A DNA stretch of 64,000 bases, taken from contig NZ_JAFBFG010000001.1 in the NCBI RefSeq assembly GCF_016909155.1, positions 310,001-374,000 on the forward strand. The letters are read 5' to 3'. Source of the DNA: Chryseomicrobium aureum (lineage in GTDB: Bacteria; Bacillota; Bacilli; Bacillales_A; Planococcaceae). The notes beneath the pieces were generated by a model that did no database searches, was not told the DNA's origin, and worked only from the letters and a program-made list of their open reading frames with translations. Made by a program: the position numbers and the translations under genes. Of the stretch, positions 51,390 to 59,678 are shown piece after piece; the stretch's first letter is position 1, and each line of letters begins with the position of its first letter.

Positions 51390-51454
51390 TGGAAACTAAT
51401 TACCCGCATCAACCACTAAAAACCACTAATCCTACTATGAAAAAGGTGAATGTC

Positions 51455-52345
51455 TTGAAAGAAGCACTTGAAGATTACCTACATTTTTTACGGATAGAAA
51501 AACAAGTTTCGGACAATACTCTTGTTGCCTACCGTACAGACCTATCCGCTTACATACAGCAGCTCGAGCAACTGAACATCAAATCATTCCAAAATGTTTC
51601 AAAAGAAGACATTTCACACCACTTGCGTAGCCAAAAGCTGGAAGGGAAATCTGCGCGTACAATAGCGCGCAAAGTCGCAGCACTTCGCTCATTTCATCAA
51701 TTTTTACTAAGAGAGCGCGTAACAGACCATGATCCGTCGTATCAAATCGAACATCCCCAGTTTGACAGCGTGTTGCCAAAGTTCCTAACGATTGATGAAG
51801 TCGATCAGCTCACCAGTGCCATTTCAAAAGAGAAGCCACAAGGGATGCGTGATTATGCCCTCATCGAATTGTTGTACGCGACAGGAATGCGAATATCCGA
51901 GTGCACGCAACTTGATCAAGAGGACGTTCAGTTATCGATGGGTTTTGTTCGAGTTACAGGGAAAGGACATAAAGAACGAATCATCCCACTTAATCAAACA
52001 TCGATTCGACTTATCACACGTTATCTAGAATCAGCAAGGGGTAGACTATTCAAGCCAGGAGGAGATGAGAAGGCACTTTTCATCAATCAAGCTGGAAAGC
52101 GACTGACAAGACAAGGGATTGCAAAACTGCTGAAACAACATGCGCAACGTGCGGGACTGACAAAAGAAATAACGCCTCATTTGTTACGTCATACATTTGC
52201 GACACATTTGATTGAGAATGGTGCAGATTTACGCGCCGTTCAGGAGATGCTTGGGCACTCGGACATTTCGACAACTCAGATTTACACGCACATTGGCAAG
52301 AAGCGATTAAAAGAGGTCTACAATGAATTTCATCCACGTGCTTAA
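51455..52345 (+). CDS. xerD: tyrosine recombinase XerD (RipX)
   Basis: 296-residue chromosome-dimer resolvase acting at dif with XerC. An N-terminal SAM-like domain (ALEDYLHFLRIEKQVSDNTL) is followed by the catalytic domain with Arg in GMRISECTQL, Lys in GKGHKERIIP, HxxR in HLLRHTFATHL, and His/Tyr in LGHSDISTTQIYTH. TTG at 51455 gives the standard XerD length and follows AAAAGGTG; the open frame extends further upstream through the repeat array, but that part has no XerD similarity. yqzK is missing upstream. Confidence 0.93.
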   Translation: MKEALEDYLHFLRIEKQVSDNTLVAYRTDLSAYIQQLEQLNIKSFQNVSKEDISHHLRSQKLEGKSARTIARKVAALRSFHQFLLRERVTDHDPSYQIEHPQFDSVLPKFLTIDEVDQLTSAISKEKPQGMRDYALIELLYATGMRISECTQLDQEDVQLSMGFVRVTGKGHKERIIPLNQTSIRLITRYLESARGRLFKPGGDEKALFINQAGKRLTRQGIAKLLKQHAQRAGLTKEITPHLLRHTFATHLIENGADLRAVQEMLGHSDISTTQIYTHIGKKRLKEVYNEFHPRA

Positions 52346-52423
52346 TTTGTAAGAGGTCTGACGTGTATTTTTTCCATAAAAGATGCTACTATTACCGTAT
52401 ACCATATAAAGTGAGGGATTTTG

Positions 52424-53605
52424 ATGTCATATTCATTCAAACGAGCACATGTTATCGTAATGGATTCAGTCGGAATTGGAGAAGCTCCAGACGCAAAAGC
52501 TTTTGGTGATGAAGGGTCGAATACACTCGTTCATACAGCAGAAGCAGTAGGAGGACTTCACCTTCCAAACCTTCAAAAGTTAGGCCTAGGGAACATCGAA
52601 ACGATTCCTGGTGTGGAAGCGGTCTCACAACCACTCGCACATTACGGAAAAATGCAAGAAGCATCTGTTGGAAAAGACACGATGACAGGTCACTGGGAGA
52701 TCATGGGCCTTCACGTAGATCAACCATTTAAAGTGTATCCAAACGGATTCCCACAAGAGTTGATTACGCAACTTGAAGAAAAGACAGGCCGCAAAGTACT
52801 TGGGAACAAACCTGCAAGTGGAACAGAAATTTTAGACGAACTTGGGAAAGAGCACATGGAAACTGGAGCAATTATTGTGTACACATCTGCTGACCCTGTG
52901 CTTCAAATCGCGGCTCACGAAGAAATCATTCCACTAGATGAGTTGTACCGCATCTGTGAAATTGCACGTGAACTCACGCTTTCTGAAGAATTTTTAGTCG
53001 GACGCATCATAGCTCGTCCATTTATCGGCGAGCCTGGCAACTTCCAGCGCACAACAAATCGTCATGATTATGCATTGAAGCCATTTGGTCGCACTGCTTT
53101 AAATGAATTAAAAGATAACGGTCTAGATGTGATTGCTATCGGAAAGATTGATGATATTTACAATAGCGAAGGAATCACGGAAGCCGTTCGTTCAAAAGAC
53201 AACATGGACGGTATGGATAAACTCCATGAGGTTCTTGGACGCGACTTTACAGGGATCAGCTTCTTGAACTTAGTAGATTTTGATGCATTATATGGACACC
53301 GTCGTGACCCGAAAGGATACGCGTCTGCACTTGAGGCATTTGATGCGCGTCTGACAGAAACGCTTGAAAAATTAGCTGAAGACGATTTACTGATTATCAC
53401 AGCTGATCACGGAAATGACCCAACAATGCCTGGAACAGACCATACACGTGAATTCGTACCGCTTCTAGTCTATTCAAAACGCTTTGAAGGCGGAAAAGAA
53501 TTGCCACTACGTGAGACGTTTGCTGACATTGGTGCTACTTTGACAGATCTATTTAAAACAAACCCCACTTCATTTGGAACTAGCTTCTCATCTGAATTGG
53601 TTTAA
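52424..53605 (+). CDS. deoB: phosphopentomutase
   Basis: 393-residue alkaline-phosphatase-superfamily mutase converting ribose/deoxyribose-1-phosphate to the 5-phosphate. Metal and catalytic motifs: [15 protein letters not shown] at the start, [10 protein letters not shown] (phospho-Thr), and C-terminal [24 protein letters not shown] at 52424 follows GAGGGA. It pairs with the downstream pyrimidine phosphorylase; pupG, usually between them in B. subtilis, is absent. Confidence 0.95.
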   Translation: MSYSFKRAHVIVMDSVGIGEAPDAKAFGDEGSNTLVHTAEAVGGLHLPNLQKLGLGNIETIPGVEAVSQPLAHYGKMQEASVGKDTMTGHWEIMGLHVDQPFKVYPNGFPQELITQLEEKTGRKVLGNKPASGTEILDELGKEHMETGAIIVYTSADPVLQIAAHEEIIPLDELYRICEIARELTLSEEFLVGRIIARPFIGEPGNFQRTTNRHDYALKPFGRTALNELKDNGLDVIAIGKIDDIYNSEGITEAVRSKDNMDGMDKLHEVLGRDFTGISFLNLVDFDALYGHRRDPKGYASALEAFDARLTETLEKLAEDDLLIITADHGNDPTMPGTDHTREFVPLLVYSKRFEGGKELPLRETFADIGATLTDLFKTNPTSFGTSFSSELV

Positions 53606-53619
53606 GGAGAGGTAAGACT

Positions 53620-54924
53620 ATGAGAATGATCGATATTATTGAAAAAAAGCGTGATGGTCATGAATTGACAGAACAAGAAATCCGCTTTTTTGTAGAAGGT
53701 TATACGAATGGAACAATTCCTGACTATCAGATGAGTTCATTGCTTATGGCGATATACTTTGAAGATATGAACGACCAAGAGCGTGCTTTCTTAACGATGG
53801 CGATGGTCGAATCAGGAGATCAAATTGACCTTTCCGCAATCGAAGGAATCAAAGTTGACAAGCACAGCACAGGTGGCGTTGGCGATACAACGACTCTAGT
53901 GCTTGGTCCCCTTGTAGCTGCTGTCGGTGTACCTGTTGCAAAAATGAGTGGACGCGGTCTTGGGCATACAGGAGGAACAATCGATAAGTTAGAAGCAATC
54001 GAAGGATTCCATGTGGAGTTAACAAGTGAGCAATTCACAAAACAAGTCAATGAGTTGAAATTAGCCGTTATCGGGCAAAGCGGGAACTTGACACCTGCAG
54101 ATAAAAAGCTCTATGCACTTCGTGACGTTACAGCGACAGTGAGCAGCATCCCACTGATTGCAAGTTCGATTATGAGTAAAAAAATCGCTGCTGGTGCAGA
54201 TGCAATTGTACTAGATGTAAAAGCTGGCGAAGGCGCATTCATGAAGACGATTGAAGATGCAGAAGCGCTGGCAACAGCCATGGTCCGTATTGGGAACAAT
54301 GTAGGCCGGAATACAATGGCAATCATCTCGGATATGAGTCAACCGCTTGGCCGTGCAATCGGTAATGCCCTTGAAGTCGAAGAAGCAATTGATACATTGT
54401 CTGGTAAGGGCCCAGAAGACCTTACAGAGCTATGTCTAGTACTTGGAAGCCAGATGGTCGTTGTGGGTGGAAAAGCAGAAACTCTTGATGAAGCTCGTAA
54501 AATGCTAGAAGCTGTTATTGCAGATGGTTCTGCACTTCAAATCTTCAAAGATTTTATTAAGTGGCAAGGTGGAAACCCAGCAGTAGTCGACAATCCAAAA
54601 CTTCTTCCACAAGCTGCACATAAAATTGATATTTTGGCTCCAAAATCAGGAACGATTAGTTTTATGGAAGCAGATGAGATTGGGACAGCAGCAATGATTC
54701 TTGGTGCAGGTCGTGCAACGAAAGAATCGGAAATCGATTTAGCAGTTGGAATTATGCTTCATAAAAAAGTTGGAGATACTGTATCTGAAGGCGAAGCACT
54801 TGCAACGTTTTATGCAAATAGCGAGGACATTGAAGATGCAAAAACGAAGTTCCTAGAGAACATCACAATCTCAGATCAAGCTACAGATGCACCACCACTG
54901 ATTTATAAAATCATTACAAAATAA
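53620..54924 (+). CDS. pdp: pyrimidine-nucleoside phosphorylase
   Basis: 434-residue homodimeric phosphorylase for uridine/thymidine/deoxyuridine salvage. The family signature [16 protein letters not shown] is near residue 110, preceded by [14 protein letters not shown]; the C-terminal PYNP_C domain includes [25 protein letters not shown] precedes the ATG, 14 bp after deoB. Together with deoB it channels nucleosides, possibly those imported by the ABC system at 2.9-7.7 kb, into the pentose phosphate pathway. Confidence 0.95.
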   Translation: MRMIDIIEKKRDGHELTEQEIRFFVEGYTNGTIPDYQMSSLLMAIYFEDMNDQERAFLTMAMVESGDQIDLSAIEGIKVDKHSTGGVGDTTTLVLGPLVAAVGVPVAKMSGRGLGHTGGTIDKLEAIEGFHVELTSEQFTKQVNELKLAVIGQSGNLTPADKKLYALRDVTATVSSIPLIASSIMSKKIAAGADAIVLDVKAGEGAFMKTIEDAEALATAMVRIGNNVGRNTMAIISDMSQPLGRAIGNALEVEEAIDTLSGKGPEDLTELCLVLGSQMVVVGGKAETLDEARKMLEAVIADGSALQIFKDFIKWQGGNPAVVDNPKLLPQAAHKIDILAPKSGTISFMEADEIGTAAMILGAGRATKESEIDLAVGIMLHKKVGDTVSEGEALATFYANSEDIEDAKTKFLENITISDQATDAPPLIYKIITK

Positions 54925-54931
54925 AGCCACA

Positions 54932-54967
54932 AGGCGTTAATCGATTTGTCGATTCGCGTCTTTTTTT
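54932..54967 (+). terminator. deoB-pdp terminator
   Basis: GGCGTTAATCGA / TCGATTCGCGTC stem (one mismatch, two G-T) with a TTTG loop, then T8. Confidence 0.85.
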
Positions 54968-55048
54968 TGTTCTTTTTTCTAGTTTTCTCGACTAACAGGA
55001 ATAGAAGAACTCCGTTGCGAAATTCACAGAAAACAAGGAGGAATGTTC

Positions 55049-55250
55049 ATGTTATCAACTATTGAAAAAGTCGGAGATCAAACGTTAATCGTTCGTCTAC
55101 AAGGAGAAACTAATTCGTATGCGCTTTCACTCAGATTACACGCAAACTGAAGTCGCGAACAGATTAGGTGTTTCTCAAGTGCAAGTTTCACGAATGGAGA
55201 AGCGAATATTAGAGCGGCTAAGAGGTTGGATTCCAGCGAATAGCCTATGA
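55049..55250 (+). pseudogene. sigF: deleted spoIIA operon: spoIIAA 5' end joined to sigF 3' end
   Basis: ATG at 55049 with a perfect AAGGAGG Shine-Dalgarno opens a frame MLSTIEKVGDQTLIVRLQGE, like the first strand of SpoIIAA; it loses similarity after about 20 residues and stops at residue 33. From about 55119 a second frame reads RFHSDYTQTEVANRLGVSQ, then VQVSRMEKRILERLRG and stops at 55250: this is the region-4 helix-turn-helix tail of sporulation sigma factor SigF. Everything between (most of spoIIAA, spoIIAB, most of sigF) is gone. dacF upstream and spoVA downstream are also missing. The locus is exactly syntenic (pdp side - spoIIA - lysA). No functional product is expected. Confidence 0.8.
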
Positions 55251-55256
55251 TGCGCA

Positions 55257-55285
55257 TTGAAAGCGGAACTTCAGTGTGGTAAAGT
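55257..55285 (+). promoter_or_regulatory. SigA promoter of lysA
   Basis: TTGAAA (55257-55262), 17-bp spacer, TAAAGT (55280-55285), just after the sigF remnant stop. Confidence 0.65.
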
Positions 55286-55322
55286 GTGTGTAGTAAAAAT
55301 CCAGGGAACGTGAGGGATTCGC

Positions 55323-56645
55323 ATGAACCAAACACTGAACTATCCAACAAATGAACAAGGTCATTTAACGATTGCTGGGCTGGATGCCACAGCATTAGCA
55401 AGAAAATATGGTACACCTGTTGTCGTCTATGATATTGAACTAGTCCGTGAACGTGCGCGTAAGTTTAAAGAGACGTTTGAAAAACATAATGTAAAGGCAC
55501 AAGTCGCTTATGCTTCAAAAGCATTTTCATCTATTGCAATCTATGAAGTAATGAAAGAAGAGGGGCTTTCACTAGATGTAGTGTCAGCTGGAGAACTATA
55601 TACAGCACTTCACGCCAAGTTCCCCGCGTCAAAAATTCATTTCCACGGCAACAACAAAAGTATGGAAGAGTTGGTCATGGCATTTGACGCAGAAATTGGT
55701 TGTATTGTAGTCGACAATTTCTACGAAATCGAGTTAGTGAAGCAGCTAGCAGAAGAACGAAAGCAAGCGATTTCGATTTTACTCCGTGTAACGCCAGGGA
55801 TTGAAGCCCATACCCACGATTACATCACGACAGGTCAACAAGACTCGAAGTTTGGATTTGATTTAAATAACGGACAAGCAGACGATGCATTTGAGGCGGT
55901 TGCACATCATCCATACGTCAACTTACTAGGGCTTCATTGTCACATCGGGTCTCAGATTTTCGAGACACAAGGTTTTGTTGCTGCAGCAGAAAAACTATTG
56001 ACAAAGATGCAAAACTGGAGTGAATCACAAAATTATTCGTGTACGGTTCTCAATCTCGGCGGAGGTTTCGGTATCCGGTATACAGAAGAAGATGCCCCAC
56101 TTGCGCCTGAAAAATATGTAGAAGAAATGATTAAAGCTATCAGTCGCCTCTCGTCGGAATCCGCTTATCAGATGCCTGAGATTTGGATTGAACCTGGACG
56201 GTCTCTCGTCGGGGATGCAGGAACAACTCTTTATACAATTGGCAGCCAAAAGACTGTCCCGGATGTTCGTCATTACATTGCTGTTGATGGGGGAATGTCT
56301 GATAATATTCGTCCAGCTCTCTATCAGGCCCGTTACGATGCGCGTGTAGCCAATCGCATGAACGCGGATGCAACTCAGCTGGTGACGGTAGCCGGAAAGT
56401 GCTGTGAATCAGGTGATAAATTGATTGAAGATATCACGTTGCCTGAAGTAGAAGCAGGAGACATTCTTGCAATCTTCTCAACAGGAGCATATGGATATGC
56501 GATGGCGAGCAACTACAACCGATTGACACGACCAGCAGTAGTCTTTGTGGAGAACGGAAAGGCGCGCCTCGTCATAAAACGTGAATCACTTGAAGATTTA
56601 GTACGAAACGACTTGTCTCTTTATGGGGAGGTCGAAGGACAGTGA
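55323..56645 (+). CDS. lysA: diaminopimelate decarboxylase
   Basis: 440-residue fold-type III PLP enzyme making L-lysine from meso-diaminopimelate. PLP Lys in QVAYASKAFSS near residue 65; LGLHCHIGSQI; glycine loop LNLGGGFGIRY; EPGRSLVGDAG; and the substrate/dimer motif KCCESGDKL. GTGAGGG lies before the ATG. Its TGA overlaps a small membrane ORF. Confidence 0.95.
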   Translation: MNQTLNYPTNEQGHLTIAGLDATALARKYGTPVVVYDIELVRERARKFKETFEKHNVKAQVAYASKAFSSIAIYEVMKEEGLSLDVVSAGELYTALHAKFPASKIHFHGNNKSMEELVMAFDAEIGCIVVDNFYEIELVKQLAEERKQAISILLRVTPGIEAHTHDYITTGQQDSKFGFDLNNGQADDAFEAVAHHPYVNLLGLHCHIGSQIFETQGFVAAAEKLLTKMQNWSESQNYSCTVLNLGGGFGIRYTEEDAPLAPEKYVEEMIKAISRLSSESAYQMPEIWIEPGRSLVGDAGTTLYTIGSQKTVPDVRHYIAVDGGMSDNIRPALYQARYDARVANRMNADATQLVTVAGKCCESGDKLIEDITLPEVEAGDILAIFSTGAYGYAMASNYNRLTRPAVVFVENGKARLVIKRESLEDLVRNDLSLYGEVEGQ

Positions 56646-56743
56646 AGCTAAAAAATCGAAACATAGTGCTGTTTGTATTGTTGTTGGTAATGGGACTAGG
56701 CTGGGGAGTCGTGTACTGGATATTTATAGCGCCGACAGTTTAG
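56642..56743 (+). CDS. small single-helix membrane protein coupled to lysA
   Basis: 33-residue frame starting with GTG that overlaps the lysA stop by 4 bp (GTGA), after a GGGGAGG Shine-Dalgarno about 12 bp upstream. It encodes a short basic N-terminus (KLKNRN) and one hydrophobic helix (residues 8-30, ending GWGVVYWIFIAPTV). Too short for family recognition. The overlap and hydrophobicity support a real small protein, but a chance frame cannot be excluded. The stop codon coincides with the start of a repeat element. Confidence 0.5.
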   Translation: MKLKNRNIVLFVLLLVMGLGWGVVYWIFIAPTV

Positions 56744-56906
56744 ATGTGGAGCCGACTGGTCAGAAATTGTGCGAAATGACAGCGTGGGCTGTGAAGCGCT
56801 CTTTGCTTCATAGCCCGCGATGGCATTTTGCGGGATTTCTAGGAGGCGCAACTCGATTCCATGTAGATGTGGAGAACGCTACTCTAGAAACTCCGAGGAA
56901 ATCAGG
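56741..56906. repeat. two adjacent dispersed elements downstream of lysA
   Basis: The first copy runs from TAGATGTGGAG (56741) to CGCAACTCGATTCCATG (56846-56862) and encloses a hairpin GGGCTGTGAAG / CTTCATAGCCC (56788-56818). A second copy begins immediately with TAGATGTGGAGAACGC (56867) and continues CTCTAGAAACTCCGAGGAAATC, shared with 51075-51096. The end motifs recur in the element at 21605. No gene is evident. Confidence 0.65.
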
Positions 56907-56938
56907 TCTGAGTTTTGTATTAGTTTCCATAATATGAC

Positions 56939-57043
56939 TTCGGTAGAATAAATCACGTTTAGTGTAGAAGAAAAATCAGTTTCGGTAGAAGAAATCCTGA
57001 TTAGTGCAGAATAAATTACGTATTCATCCGATGAACGTTCGCT
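56939..57043. repeat. 21-bp tandem repeat array (4 units plus a diverged fifth)
   Basis: Units start at 56939, 56960, 56981 and 57002, alternating TTCGGTAGAATAAATC-type and TAGTGCAGAATAAATT-type sequences (42-bp super-period); a fifth unit at 57023 is strongly diverged. The array is preceded by TTAGTTTCCATAATA (56920-56934), the reverse complement of the flank of the 51306 array. Stop codons interrupt the frames, so it is non-coding. Confidence 0.78.
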
Positions 57044-57135
57044 CAGTTTGATACCGACTAGCTTTCTTAAAGGTGACTGATTTAAAAACAAGTCCCCTCA
57101 CTTGAACCTTTGTTCGAGTGAGGGGACTTTCCACT

Positions 57136-57630
57136 TTATTTCTGCCGTTTCAACAAAGCCTGTTGTCGAGCTAAGATGACGTCTGAGCGGTCGCGTGTCG
57201 AGTGTCTATGAATGATCTCGTCTCCCACGTGAAGCGCTGGAGGAAACGACGCAATCTTTGCTTTTAACTCCATATCGCGAATAGGTAACTGGATTGATTC
57301 ATAAGGAGAATGACTAGCCACCTCTCGAATCAATTCCAAAAACAATGTATCAAGCTTTTCAAAATCTAAATAATCCTCTAAAAGAATTCTATTAGTTACA
57401 AGTAGCTTCAAAGATTTTTCTAAACTTCTCAAAGCCCCATCGAAATTTGCACGTCGCCAGTGGTAGAGTCCCGTCGCCAGCAACACAAACCCCACTAAAA
57501 AATGGGACTTCTCCCGCGGTGCGACCTCTTTCCATAACTCCTCGCCGATCTCATGGCATTCAAAATAGTCTTTCGTTACATAAAAATGATACAAAAACTC
57601 TTCCATTTCAGGTCTTTTCATAAGGTGCAT
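57136..57630 (-). CDS. ypuF: DUF309 protein (YpuF-like)
   Basis: About 164-residue helical protein with the DUF309 signature ECHEIGEELWKEV near residue 25 and the later VGFVLLATGLYHWRRANFDGALRSLEKSL. The start is uncertain: ATG at 57630, 57621 or 57606, none with a clear Shine-Dalgarno; the open frame continues upstream into scpA on the other strand. It is divergent from scpA. B. subtilis ypuF has the same neighbourhood. Function unknown. Confidence 0.82.
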   Translation of the reverse strand: MHLMKRPEMEEFLYHFYVTKDYFECHEIGEELWKEVAPREKSHFLVGFVLLATGLYHWRRANFDGALRSLEKSLKLLVTNRILLEDYLDFEKLDTLFLELIREVASHSPYESIQLPIRDMELKAKIASFPPALHVGDEIIHRHSTRDRSDVILARQQALLKRQK

Positions 57631-57683
57631 TGTGTCATCACATCCGGTATAATAAGAATCATTGTGCAATAAAGGGTGAGTAG

Positions 57684-58487
57684 ATGGCATACGAAGTAAA
57701 AGTTGAGGCGTTTGAAGGTCCATTGGATCTTTTACTCCATTTAATTAATCGATTAGAGATTGATATTTATGATATAAAAATGACTGAGATTACCTCTCAG
57801 TATATGGAACATGTACATGCCATGCAAGTGCTGGAGCTAAATGAAGCTAGCGAATACTTGGTTATGGCGGCTACGCTATTAAGTATTAAAAGTAAAATGT
57901 TGTTGCCTGTTGTGACAGTAGACCTCGATTTAGATTCTGAATATGATGACTATGATCCACGGGATGAACTCGTGACGAGACTACTTGAATACAAACGATT
58001 CAAGGAAGCAGCCCAAGAACTGAAAGAACGTGAACAAACGCACAGCCAACACTTTTCAAAACTGCCAGCAGTTTTTGAAACACAAGAAATCGAAGTGGCT
58101 GAAGTTCTAGAACAACAATACGAAGCGTATGATTTGCTAGGTGCTTTTCAAAAAATGCTAAAACGAAAACAACTGCAAGCACCGTTATCGACACGTATCG
58201 CTAAAACTGAGATTTCGATTAAAGCGCAAATGCAAGAAGTTGTCTCAAAGCTTCAAGCAGCTCATGGGAAGATGGTATTTGAAGAATTGTTCGATACAAA
58301 TGAGCGCTCCGTATTAGTAGCGACATTTCTATCGGTATTAGAGTTGATGAAGCGGCAACTAGTGCTCGTTCATCAAATCGAAAATTTTAAAAACCTTGAA
58401 ATAGAGTTAGTTAAGGAAGTGCATGAAAGTGAAATTGAATCAGAGTTTGATGAGTCAGCTCGAGAGCCTGTTGTTCATAGCAGGTGA
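57684..58487 (+). CDS. scpA: segregation and condensation protein A
   Basis: 267-residue kleisin of the SMC-ScpAB condensin. The N-terminal domain begins YEVKVEAFEGPLDLLLHLIN; ASEYLVMAATLLSIKSKMLLP follows near residue 60. The C-terminal winged helix contacts the SMC head. AAGGGTG lies before the ATG. The 3' end overlaps scpB by 65 bp, so production is coupled. Confidence 0.95.
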   Translation: MAYEVKVEAFEGPLDLLLHLINRLEIDIYDIKMTEITSQYMEHVHAMQVLELNEASEYLVMAATLLSIKSKMLLPVVTVDLDLDSEYDDYDPRDELVTRLLEYKRFKEAAQELKEREQTHSQHFSKLPAVFETQEIEVAEVLEQQYEAYDLLGAFQKMLKRKQLQAPLSTRIAKTEISIKAQMQEVVSKLQAAHGKMVFEELFDTNERSVLVATFLSVLELMKRQLVLVHQIENFKNLEIELVKEVHESEIESEFDESAREPVVHSR

Positions 58488-59028
58488 TGAAGGACTAAGT
58501 TTTGCTAGTTTACTGAAATTTACAGAGCATTCTGCAGATGAAGTGAAGTTTCACTTAGATGCTATGATGGAGAACTATAAACAAGATGAAGCGCGTGGAA
58601 TCGAATTGGTTATACTCGCTTCCAACTATCAATTTGTTACGAAAAGGAAAAATGCAGAAGTCATTCAACGTATGGTAGATACAACACACTCTACATCTTT
58701 GTCTCAAGCTGCGATGGAAGTGCTTGCGATCGTCGCTTATAACCAACCTATCACACGTGTTGAAATAGATGAAATTCGTGGTGTGAAATCAGATAGTGCG
58801 GTGCAAACACTAGTATCCCGCGTATTGATCAAAGAAGTAGGGAGAGCTGAAGGAACGGGTCGGGCCATATTATATGGAACAACACCTGAATTCATGCAAG
58901 TTTTTGGGCTGCAAAACTTGAGCGACTTGCCTCCACTTCCAGAGTCGAATGAACTTGAAGATGAAACAGACCTCTTTTTATCAAAGTTCCAAGAGCAGTT
59001 TGATTTGAACTCGACAGAGAAGGGATGA
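58423..59028 (+). CDS. scpB: segregation and condensation protein B
   Basis: 201-residue winged-helix partner of ScpA. Motifs: LESLLFIAGDEGLSFASLL at the N-terminus, then SLSQAAMEVLAIVAYNQPITRVEIDEIRG and the C-terminal GRAILYGTTPEFMQVFGL. ATG at 58423 follows AAGGAAG; ATG at 58450 is a possible alternative start. It overlaps the end of scpA. Confidence 0.94.
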   Translation: MKVKLNQSLMSQLESLLFIAGDEGLSFASLLKFTEHSADEVKFHLDAMMENYKQDEARGIELVILASNYQFVTKRKNAEVIQRMVDTTHSTSLSQAAMEVLAIVAYNQPITRVEIDEIRGVKSDSAVQTLVSRVLIKEVGRAEGTGRAILYGTTPEFMQVFGLQNLSDLPPLPESNELEDETDLFLSKFQEQFDLNSTEKG

Positions 59029-59032
59029 AGGT

Positions 59033-59669
59033 TTGGTAAGACAAAAGTGTTCAGCGGGACTGCGCATATGGTCCTGCTGTTTTTTTATTTGGATTTTCAT
59101 AAGCAGTGCGGCAACTGTGCAAGCGTCGTTCGCAGTGGTCGATGCAGAATCAGGACGAATACTAGCCGAGCAAGAAGCAGCTGTAAAGATGCCTCCTGCT
59201 TCAATCACCAAAATAACGACAGTCTACGTGGCGCTCCAAGAGAGTACACCGGATGAGCAAGTGCGTATCAGTCGAAATGCTAGTAATCAAGAAGGCTCCT
59301 CCGTATACTTAAAGAAAGGCGACGTATGGAGATTAGAGAGCTTACTTTATGCGACTATGTTACAATCAGGAAATGACGCTGCTGTTGCAGTAGCGGAACA
59401 CGTAGCGGGAAGCGAAGAAGCATTTGTCGAGTTATCGAAGTTTGAAGACTCGCGTGTTTAATGAAGTTGAATGGGTTGTTATGGATGGCGACTATAGTGC
59501 TCAAGATGGAATTAAGATATCGATTCAAGAGCCTTATGCTTTCTTGAAGAGAAAAGATGAAAAACTAACGAATAGTGTCTATTTAAAAAAAGGACAAACA
59601 ACTGGTGAGTGGGAGATCAAATTAAACAGTGATTCCCTTCGATTTCCCATCACTTATACTATGGAATGA
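59033..59669 (+). pseudogene. dacB: disrupted dacB-like D-alanyl-D-alanine carboxypeptidase
   Basis: Frame 1 (TTG at 59033 to 59461) encodes a signal peptide, FAVVDAESGRILAEQ, the catalytic SITK tetrad in PPASITKIT and the SGND motif in LQSGNDAAVAVAEHVAG, then stops shortly after AFVEL. The C-terminal beta domain (VVMDGDYSAQDGIKI ... KKGQTTGEWEI) continues in another frame to 59669. The stretch between, which should carry the KTG motif (more than 100 residues), is missing. This is an internal deletion plus frameshift, so a functional peptidase is unlikely. In B. subtilis dacB-spmA-spmB stands here; spmA and spmB are absent. Confidence 0.85.
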
Positions 59670-59678
59670 GGGTTTAGA

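Noticed and set aside
51149-51454. N-terminal extension of XerD upstream of TTG 51455
   Set aside because: The open frame continues upstream but passes through the 21-bp repeat array and has no XerD similarity; TTG 51455 has a ribosome site and gives the standard 296 residues.
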